Made by a program: the position numbers and the translations under genes. From Dehalococcoidia bacterium (GTDB taxonomy: Bacteria; Chloroflexota; Dehalococcoidia; Dehalococcoidales; RBG-16-60-22): a stretch of DNA of 7,556 nt. The stretch lies in NCBI GenBank assembly GCA_004375725.1, contig SOKS01000174.1, forward strand, positions 1 through 7,556. Direction: 5' to 3'. Below are positions 1 to 5,200 of the stretch, one piece after another. Each line of letters starts with the position of its first letter. Within the stretch, counting starts at the first letter, position 1. Under the pieces are notes generated by a model. The model ran no database searches. It was given only the letters and a program-made list of their open reading frames with translations, and was not told where the DNA came from.

Positions 1-23
1 ATCATCTGGAAGAGAATAATAAA

Positions 24-106
24 CCGCTAGGGGTGCTCACGGGCTGAGAGGTAGTTCGCGCCAACCCTGTGGACCTGACCTCGGTAATACGAGCGTAGGG
101 AAGCGG
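24..106 (+). promoter_or_regulatory. TPP (THI-element) riboswitch aptamer
   Basis: This RNA leader binds thiamin pyrophosphate and controls thiC. The conserved blocks appear in the right order: GGGGTGC (30-36), CTGAGA (44-49), ACCC (64-67), GACCTGA (72-78), then TAATAC and GCGTAGGGAA (93-102). Helix P1 is CCGCT (24-28) with AGCGG (102-106). P2 is GGGT (31-34) with ACCC (64-67). P5 is CTCG (80-83) with CGAG (90-93), closing the loop that contains TAATA. A short extra hairpin is possible between CTGAGA and ACCC. Position just before thiC is the classic location for this class. No promoter is visible in the 23 bases before it, so the promoter probably lies upstream of the window. Confidence 0.95.
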
Positions 107-140
107 CAGTAACTTGGACCAAGGGTCTAGGAGGAACCGC
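103..140 (+). promoter_or_regulatory. Predicted antiterminator of the TPP riboswitch
   Basis: The 3' arm of aptamer helix P1 (GCGG, 103-106) can instead pair with CCGC at 137-140. That CCGC repeats the sequence of the P1 5' arm. Nested inside, CTTGGACC (113-120) can pair with GGTCTAGG (124-131), two of the eight pairs being G-U, around a three-base AAG loop. This inner hairpin uses up the terminator's 5' arm (119-125), so it and the terminator cannot coexist. The inferred logic is that without TPP the antiterminator forms and thiC is read, while with TPP P1 closes and the terminator forms. The pairings are seen in the sequence; the switching is inferred. Confidence 0.6.
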
Positions 141-157
141 CGGAGCCCTTGGTTTTT
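119..157 (+). terminator. Intrinsic terminator (riboswitch expression platform)
   Basis: A perfect seven-base stem CCAAGGG (119-125) with CCCTTGG (146-152) is followed at once by TTTTT (153-157) and then ACTTT. It lies between the TPP aptamer and the thiC ribosome binding site, so it is best read as a transcription attenuator and not the end of an upstream gene. The loop is long (20 bases) and holds the CCGC segment predicted to pair with the aptamer's P1 strand. Confidence 0.8.
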
Positions 158-164
158 ACTTTGT

Positions 165-169
165 GGAGG
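165..169 (+). promoter_or_regulatory. thiC ribosome binding site
   Basis: GGAGG lies five bases before the ATG at 175. It fixes the start there and not at the in-frame GTG at 163, which would sit upstream of the binding site and almost against the terminator T-tract. Confidence 0.8.
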
Positions 170-174
170 AAACT

Positions 175-1473
175 ATGACGCAACTGGAATCAGCCAGGAA
201 AGGCATTGTAACGCCACAGATGAAAATAGTGGCGGAGGCAGAAGGCCTTGACGCGGAGTTTATTCGGGAGGGTGTCGCCAGGGGGAGGATAGTTATACCG
301 GCCAATATCAATCATGATGAGAAACTGATTCCCTGCGGCATCGGCCAGGGACTGAAGACCAAGGTCAATGCCAACATCGGCACGTCCTCTGACTTTGGTG
401 ATATCAATACGGAACTGGAAAAGCTGCGCGTTGCCATTGATGCCGGCGCGGACACGGTGATGGACCTGAGCACCGGCGGCGATATCAACGCCATCCGACG
501 GGACATCATTGCCGCCAGTACGGCGGGAATTGGCACCGTGCCCATCTATCAGGCGGGCCTTGAGGCCATAGAACGGTATGACGCCATCGTGAAGATGACA
601 GCGGATGACCTGTTCGCGGTGATTGAAGAGCATGCCAAAGACGGCGTCGATTTTGCTACCGTGCACTGCGGCGTTACCCGGGTGGCTATCGACCGCCTCA
701 AGAACCAGCACAGGGTTGCTGACGTGGTCTCGCGTGGTGGTGCTTTCCTGATTGGCTGGATTATCTATAATGAGCAGGAAAACCCGCTCTATGCGCAGTA
801 TGACCGCCTGCTGGATATTGCCCGCGAATATGATGTTACCTTGAGCCTCGGCGATGGCCTGCGTCCCGGTAGCCTGGCTGATGCCACAGACCGTGCCCAG
901 ATAGAGGAACTGCTAACCCTGGGCGAGCTGGTGGAACGGGCCTGGGAAGCTGGTGTACAGGTGATGGTGGAGGGGCCGGGTCATCTGCCCCTGAACCATA
1001 TTGAGACCAATATCAAGTTGCAGAAAACGGTCTGCCGGGGAGCACCGTTCTACGTGCTGGGTCCGCTGGTAACTGATATCGGTGCTGGCTATGACCATAT
1101 CACAGGCGCCATCGGCGGTGCCGTTGCCGCTGCGGCCGGCACCGATTTTCTCTGCTACGTGACACCATCCGAGCACCTTTCTCTGCCGGATTACGAAGAT
1201 GTGCGGCAGGGGGTAATTGCCTCACGCATCGCCGCTCATGTCGGTGACATTGTAAAAGGGGTAAAAGGCGCCGAGGAGTGGGACCGTAAAATGTCAATGG
1301 CACGTAAAAAGTTCGACTGGGAAGAGCAGGCCCGGCTTTCACTGAACCCGGAGCGCTCCCAGAAGGTGCATCGCCAGCACGCTACTGCCGGCTCAGCCTG
1401 CAGCATGTGTGGCAAATACTGTGCCATGGAGCTGGTGGAGAAGTATCTGGGCGTTGGCTCGCCCCGGTGTTAG
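175..1473 (+). CDS. thiC: Phosphomethylpyrimidine synthase ThiC
   Basis: ThiC is a cytosolic radical-SAM enzyme that rearranges aminoimidazole ribotide (AIR) to hydroxymethylpyrimidine phosphate, the pyrimidine half of thiamin. The 432-residue product lacks the long N-terminal extension of E. coli ThiC and matches the short form common in anaerobes and archaea. Visible signatures include IPANINH (41-47), ANIGTSSD (66-73), MDLSTGGDI (96-104), SLGDGLRPG (224-232), EGPGH (266-270), LGPLVTDIGAGYDHIT (295-310) and YVTPSEHL (328-335). The C-terminal cluster-binding cysteines are C409, C412 and C416, spaced CX2CX3C, whereas E. coli ThiC has CX2CX4C; I recall the shorter spacing from other short-form ThiC proteins but could not check it. 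The start at 175 is chosen on its ribosome binding site. A TPP riboswitch with attenuator controls it. No interruptions are seen. Confidence 0.96.
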   Translation: MTQLESARKGIVTPQMKIVAEAEGLDAEFIREGVARGRIVIPANINHDEKLIPCGIGQGLKTKVNANIGTSSDFGDINTELEKLRVAIDAGADTVMDLSTGGDINAIRRDIIAASTAGIGTVPIYQAGLEAIERYDAIVKMTADDLFAVIEEHAKDGVDFATVHCGVTRVAIDRLKNQHRVADVVSRGGAFLIGWIIYNEQENPLYAQYDRLLDIAREYDVTLSLGDGLRPGSLADATDRAQIEELLTLGELVERAWEAGVQVMVEGPGHLPLNHIETNIKLQKTVCRGAPFYVLGPLVTDIGAGYDHITGAIGGAVAAAAGTDFLCYVTPSEHLSLPDYEDVRQGVIASRIAAHVGDIVKGVKGAEEWDRKMSMARKKFDWEEQARLSLNPERSQKVHRQHATAGSACSMCGKYCAMELVEKYLGVGSPRC

Positions 1474-1487
1474 CTTGACATAATCGC

Positions 1488-2612
1488 ATGGGCGGTGCAT
1501 TTAGTTTAGGCAGAATATTCGGCATTCAGTTCCGCATACATTACAGCTGGTTCATCATCTTCGTGTTGATCACCGGTTCCCTCTCCTGGCAGTACTTTCC
1601 ATATACCTATCCCGAATGGAGTGCACCGACCTACTGGCTCACCGGCATAGCGACCAGCCTGCTTTTCTTCGCCTCCGTGGTGGCTCATGAGCTGGCCCAC
1701 AGCCTGGTGGCCCGGGCCAATGATATCCCCGTGAAAAGTATAACCTTGTTTCTTTTCGGAGGGGTGGCCCATATGACCCGTGAGGCCAGCCGGCACGGGG
1801 CGGAGTTAAGAATGGCCCTGGCTGGCCCGGTGGCGAGCCTGGTCATTGGCGGCCTGTTTTTTGGGCTCCACCTGTTATTGCAAAGCGTCAATGAACCGTT
1901 AGCCGCATTGACGTTCTGGCTGGCACGGATAAACGTGGTGCTGGCCCTCTTCAACCTTATCCCCGGCTTTCCCCTCGACGGCGGTCGTGTCTTTCGCTCC
2001 CTTTTATGGCGCTTCAGCGGCAACTACCAGCGTGCCACCCGTATTGCCTTCGAGGTTGGGCGGGGCGTGGGTTACCTCTTTGTGGCTGGTGGCGTCATTC
2101 TGATGTTCCTTTCCCGGGAAAACTGGTTCAACGGCCTCTGGCTGGCATTTATCGGGATATTCCTGACCTATATGGCCACCGCCAGCTACCGGCAGACACA
2201 GTGGCAGGCGGCACTGATGGGAGTCAAAGTAGCTGATGTCATGACCACCACCTGCCCGGTAATATCGCCATATGTGACCATCAGCCGCGTGGTTCAGGAC
2301 TATATCTTTGTCGGAGGGCACCAGTGTTTTATGGTCACTGATGGCGGAGAGCTACAGGGCATACTGACTCTGCGTAACATCAAGTCGGTTGACCAAAAAA
2401 CCTGGGACACCACGGCCGTGAGTGATGTCATGACGCCAGCGGAGCGGTTAAAGGTGGTCCGGAGGGATGAAGAGGTACTGAGCGTGATCGAGCAGATGGA
2501 AGAATATGGTATCAGTCAGATGCCGGTGGAGAGCGAGGGCAGAGTCATCGGGCTGGTCACGCGTGATGATGTGCTCAGGCTTCTCTATACACGTTCCAAG
2601 CTCGGTATATAA
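1488..2612 (+). CDS. Site-2 protease family (M50) membrane metalloprotease with two CBS domains
   Basis: This is a predicted zinc intramembrane protease of the kind that cuts membrane-bound substrates such as anti-sigma factors. Its substrate cannot be told from sequence. Of 374 residues, roughly 1-240 form a polytopic membrane domain with about six hydrophobic segments (near 20-34, 50-76, 108-131, 138-160, 191-209 and 214-232). The HExxH motif is HELAH (67-71), and the third zinc ligand is D164 in NLIPGFPLDGG (156-166), so the active site looks complete. The FGGVAHM stretch (90-96) is typical of the family. Two cytosolic CBS domains follow (about 247-305 and 311-370), which in this family may sense adenine nucleotides. 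The gene begins 14 bases after thiC with no terminator, so it is probably co-transcribed. No Shine-Dalgarno is visible before the ATG, suggesting translational coupling. The MGG-F-LGRIFGI start is typical of the family. Confidence 0.92.
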   Translation: MGGAFSLGRIFGIQFRIHYSWFIIFVLITGSLSWQYFPYTYPEWSAPTYWLTGIATSLLFFASVVAHELAHSLVARANDIPVKSITLFLFGGVAHMTREASRHGAELRMALAGPVASLVIGGLFFGLHLLLQSVNEPLAALTFWLARINVVLALFNLIPGFPLDGGRVFRSLLWRFSGNYQRATRIAFEVGRGVGYLFVAGGVILMFLSRENWFNGLWLAFIGIFLTYMATASYRQTQWQAALMGVKVADVMTTTCPVISPYVTISRVVQDYIFVGGHQCFMVTDGGELQGILTLRNIKSVDQKTWDTTAVSDVMTPAERLKVVRRDEEVLSVIEQMEEYGISQMPVESEGRVIGLVTRDDVLRLLYTRSKLGI

Positions 2613-2663
2613 CGTTTTGGTTCTTCCACTCCTTTGCGGGTTCTCCGGTAGCTACAGCTTCTA

Positions 2664-2691
2664 TTGACTTTTAAGGTCAGCATAGTAGAAT
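2664..2691 (+). promoter_or_regulatory. Sigma70-type promoter of the nucleotide-sugar operon
   Basis: TTGACT (2664-2669) and TAGAAT (2686-2691) are separated by 16 bases, each matching the consensus at five of six positions. The start of transcription would fall near 2698, leaving a leader of about 87 bases before the TTG codon at 2785. It is the best promoter in the 172-base gap after the protease gene, where transcription of a new unit is expected. Confidence 0.65.
2665..2679. promoter_or_regulatory. Imperfect palindrome overlapping the -35 box, possible operator
   Basis: TGACTTTTAAGGTCA is a 15-base palindrome with seven-base arms, one mismatched pair and a single central base. It covers most of the -35 element and half of the spacer, where a bound regulator would block polymerase. 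No second copy was noticed in the window, and part of the symmetry comes from the -35 sequence itself, so this is only a candidate. Confidence 0.3.
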
Positions 2692-2772
2692 GAGGACAAC
2701 GCAGAAGCGTATTCGCTCATCGGTGATATGTTTTTTTCAGCGCATGGTAATCGATAATTATGTTGCCAGCAA

Positions 2773-2778
2773 GGGGGG
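2773..2778 (+). promoter_or_regulatory. Ribosome binding site supporting a TTG start
   Basis: GGGGGG, preceded by AA, sits six bases before the TTG at 2785. Together with the canonical MKAVILAAGEG N-terminus that follows, it supports TTG as the true start. No in-frame ATG lies close by upstream, and the next in-frame ATG (2824) would remove the nucleotide-binding loop. Confidence 0.7.
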
Positions 2779-2784
2779 ATTAGA

Positions 2785-3987
2785 TTGAAAGCGGTTATCC
2801 TGGCCGCCGGCGAGGGCAGCCGTATGCGACCCCTTACCTGCACCAGGCCCAAGGTAATGCTGCCCATTGCCAATAAACCTATACTCGAGCATTTACTCAT
2901 TGAGGCGATTGCGGCGGGCATCAGCGAGTTTATCCTTGTGGTTGGCTACCATGATGAGGCAGTGCTTGATTATTTTGGTGATGGTAGCAAATGGAAGGTG
3001 CAGATTGACTATGTCAAACAGCGGCGGCAACTGGGTACCGCAGATGCCCTGGCCATGGTGGCGGAACTGATTGAGGGCAATTTCTTGATGATGAACGGCG
3101 ACATGATTATCGGTCGCAGAGATATAGCCGAAATGGCCGTCAAGAAAGATACCTCGCTGGCGGTTGTTGAGGTAAGTGACACACGGGGACTGGGTGTCGT
3201 CGAGGTAAATAGAGGTCGGGCAGTCCGCATTTATGAGAAGGAGGAAAACCCGCCCTCGCGCCTGGCCAATGCCGGGCTGTACCTCCTGACCCCGGAGATT
3301 TTTAAAGCGATATCCCGAACCGAAAAGTCGCCGCGCGGCGAGTATGAGCTGACTGATTCTTTAATGTTGATGATGGAGGCAGGACACGGTATCGCCTGCC
3401 ATACCATAAGCCAGTGGCTGGACATCAGCTATCCCTGGGACTTGCTGACCGCAAATGAAACGCTAATGTCCGATCTGAAAGCCCAGAACTCAGGCGAGGT
3501 GGAGGAAAATGTGGTCGTCAAGGGGCCCGTTGCCATTGGTAAAAATACCGTGGTTCGTTCTGGCTCATACATAATCGGTCCGGCAATCATCGGTGAAAAC
3601 TGTGATATCGGCCCCAACTGCTACATCAGGCCCTGCACCGCTATCGGGGACAACTGCCATATCGGCAATGCGGTGGGGGTAAAGAACTGCATTGTCATGA
3701 AAAAAAGCAACCTTCCCCACCATAACTACGCTGGCGACAGCGTCATCGGTGAGGGGTGCAATTTTGGCGCCGGTACCAAAATCGCCAACCTGAGGCTGGA
3801 TAAGAAGGTGGTCTGGGTTGAAGGTATCGATACCGGCCGGCGCAAGCTCGGTGCCATAATCGGGGATATGGTGGAAACGGGGATAAATGCCAGCATCAAT
3901 GTTGGCAGCATGATTGGCAATTATACCCTTATCGGCCCGGGGGCAGTGGCGAGCGGGGTGATTTCACCGGAATCAAGAATATTCTGA
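2785..3987 (+). CDS. Bifunctional sugar-1-phosphate nucleotidylyltransferase / acetyltransferase (archaeal GlmU-like)
   Basis: This cytosolic enzyme of nucleotide-sugar synthesis probably acetylates glucosamine-1-phosphate and joins N-acetylglucosamine-1-phosphate to UTP, giving UDP-GlcNAc. The 400-residue product has an N-terminal nucleotidyltransferase fold (1 to about 230) with LAAGEGSRMRPLT (6-18), RPK (21-23), QLGTADAL (82-89), the metal-site NGD (104-106) and WLD-YPWD (211-219). A left-handed beta-helix of hexapeptide repeats fills about 245-395. Within it, PHHNYAGDS (311-319) places H312 where the catalytic acetyltransferase histidine lies in GlmU enzymes, followed by NFGAGT (326-331), NLR (335-337) and GRRKLGAIIGD (351-361). 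This C-terminal pattern resembles the Sulfolobus tokodaii ST0452 enzyme, also about 400 residues, more than E. coli GlmU. It is first in an operon with a paralogue and glmS. The sugar and nucleotide cannot be fixed from sequence; a UDP- or dTDP-glucose role is possible. Confidence 0.88.
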   Translation: MKAVILAAGEGSRMRPLTCTRPKVMLPIANKPILEHLLIEAIAAGISEFILVVGYHDEAVLDYFGDGSKWKVQIDYVKQRRQLGTADALAMVAELIEGNFLMMNGDMIIGRRDIAEMAVKKDTSLAVVEVSDTRGLGVVEVNRGRAVRIYEKEENPPSRLANAGLYLLTPEIFKAISRTEKSPRGEYELTDSLMLMMEAGHGIACHTISQWLDISYPWDLLTANETLMSDLKAQNSGEVEENVVVKGPVAIGKNTVVRSGSYIIGPAIIGENCDIGPNCYIRPCTAIGDNCHIGNAVGVKNCIVMKKSNLPHHNYAGDSVIGEGCNFGAGTKIANLRLDKKVVWVEGIDTGRRKLGAIIGDMVETGINASINVGSMIGNYTLIGPGAVASGVISPESRIF

Positions 3988-3991
3988 GGAG
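3987..3991 (+). promoter_or_regulatory. Ribosome binding site choosing the second ATG of the paralogue
   Basis: AGGAG begins on the last base of the preceding stop codon. It ends directly against the ATG at 3992, too close to serve it, but is six bases from the in-frame ATG at 3998. That gives the canonical MKQAVILAAGEG start and implies translational coupling to the upstream gene. Confidence 0.75.
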
Positions 3992-3997
3992 ATGACG

Positions 3998-5173
3998 ATG
4001 AAACAAGCAGTGATTCTGGCCGCTGGCGAGGGACAGAGGCTGAGGCCGTTTACCGTGAACCGGCCGAAGGTGATGCTGTTTATTGCCGATAAACCGATTC
4101 TGCAGTATGTGATTGAAGCACTGGTACAGAAGGGCATTCGCAACATCGTGCTGGTGGTTGGTTACCGGAAAGAGCAAGTACTTGACTATTTCGGCTCCGG
4201 CGAATCGTTCGGCGTTGACCTGACCTATGTTACCCAGGAACGTCAACTGGGCACGGCGCACGCGCTGGCTCAGGCGAAAGCAGCCATCAAAGATGATTTC
4301 CTGGTCCTGCCTGGAGATAACCTGATTGCTGCGGATACCATCGACCAGTTTGCCACCATTGAACCTGAGGCGGTGCTGGTAAAGAAAGTGGACAACCCGA
4401 TGCGGTATGGCGTGGTAACCATACAGCGCGGAACGGTGAAAGAAATTATTGAGAAGCCGGAGGAAGCGGCCAGCAACCTGGTCAGCACCGGGATATATTC
4501 CTTCAGCAGAGCGATTTTCGACTTTGCTGAACCTCAGCTGGACCTTCCTGACGTCGTGAACCGGATGATAAGTCAGGGCCATAAAATCAAAGCCGTAGAG
4601 ACTGAGGGTGCATGGCTGGACGCGATTTACCCCTGGGATATCTTGAACCTCAATGACGCCGTTCTGCAGCAGGCTCAGGCGAAGTCAGGCGGCACGATTG
4701 AAGCCGGTGTTTCGGTGAAGGGGCAGGTCTCCATCGGGAAGGGTACGGTGATACGTTCCAATTCATATATTGCTGGGCCGGTGGTTATCGGGGATGGCTG
4801 TGAGATAGGGCCCAGTGTCTGCATCTTCCCGGCGACAAGCATCGGCAATAACGTGGTCATCTCTCCGTTTACCGAAGTGAAAAACAGCGTCATCGGCAGC
4901 GATGTGAATATCGGTTCGGGCGGCATCATACATGACTCGGTCATTGACAATAGCTGCCAGATTGGCGGACGGTTCGCCGCATGCAGTGGCCAGGAAGAAA
5001 TTGCCGTCAATCAGGAACACCATCTGGTCAGCTTTGGGGCGATGCTTGGGGAGGGGTGCACACTGGGCAACAGCGTGGTGGCTCAGCCGGGTGTAATCGT
5101 CGGGAACTACAGCCAGATACGGTCATTGAAACTGCTCAGCGGTCGACTGCCCGACCGGAGTCTGGTGGTGTAA
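3998..5173 (+). CDS. Sugar-1-phosphate nucleotidylyltransferase, GlmU-like paralogue with a degenerate acetyltransferase site
   Basis: The 391-residue product is a clear paralogue of the gene just upstream, with near-identical blocks such as AVILAAGEG, RPKVML, LVVGY and RQLGTA. The nucleotidyltransferase domain looks intact: LAAGEGQRLRPFT (7-19), RPK (22-24), QLGTAHAL (83-90), PGD (105-107), IEKP (151-154) and WLD-YPWD (206-214). The beta-helix (about 235-375) is shortened and changed. Where the upstream protein has PHHNYAGDS, this one has GSGGIIHDS (306-314), placing a serine (S307) opposite the catalytic histidine, and NFGAG is replaced by QIGGR. The acetyltransferase is therefore probably inactive and the helix structural, perhaps for oligomerisation. 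Likely roles are activation of glucose-1-phosphate, or of a sugar phosphate already acetylated by its partner. The gene begins 10 bases after its neighbour and ends 27 bases before glmS. Confidence 0.87.
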   Translation: MKQAVILAAGEGQRLRPFTVNRPKVMLFIADKPILQYVIEALVQKGIRNIVLVVGYRKEQVLDYFGSGESFGVDLTYVTQERQLGTAHALAQAKAAIKDDFLVLPGDNLIAADTIDQFATIEPEAVLVKKVDNPMRYGVVTIQRGTVKEIIEKPEEAASNLVSTGIYSFSRAIFDFAEPQLDLPDVVNRMISQGHKIKAVETEGAWLDAIYPWDILNLNDAVLQQAQAKSGGTIEAGVSVKGQVSIGKGTVIRSNSYIAGPVVIGDGCEIGPSVCIFPATSIGNNVVISPFTEVKNSVIGSDVNIGSGGIIHDSVIDNSCQIGGRFAACSGQEEIAVNQEHHLVSFGAMLGEGCTLGNSVVAQPGVIVGNYSQIRSLKLLSGRLPDRSLVV

Positions 5174-5200
5174 CTTAAAGTAGCGGAGCGATTAAGCAAT

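Noticed and set aside
163..174. GTG at 163 as the thiC start
   Set aside because: It precedes the ribosome binding site that properly serves the ATG at 175, and has no binding site of its own.
1475..1480. Perfect TTGACA just after the thiC stop, a possible promoter for the protease
   Set aside because: No acceptable -10 box lies 15 to 19 bases downstream, and any transcript would start inside the protease gene.
2613..2660. Possible terminator after the protease gene
   Set aside because: I saw no stem followed by a T-run in this stretch; the protease transcript may end elsewhere or read through.
3992..3997. Upstream ATG as the start of the second nucleotidyltransferase
   Set aside because: The AGGAG element directly abuts this ATG, while it is correctly spaced for the ATG at 3998, which also gives the family's usual N-terminus.
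3929..4582. 217-residue open frame on the - strand
   Set aside because: It lies antisense across the paralogue's start and N-terminal domain, shows no recognisable motifs or ribosome site, and opposes two well-supported genes.
5174..5200. Possible glmS ribozyme before glmS
   Set aside because: The gap is only 27 bases, far too short for the ribozyme, and its conserved core is absent.
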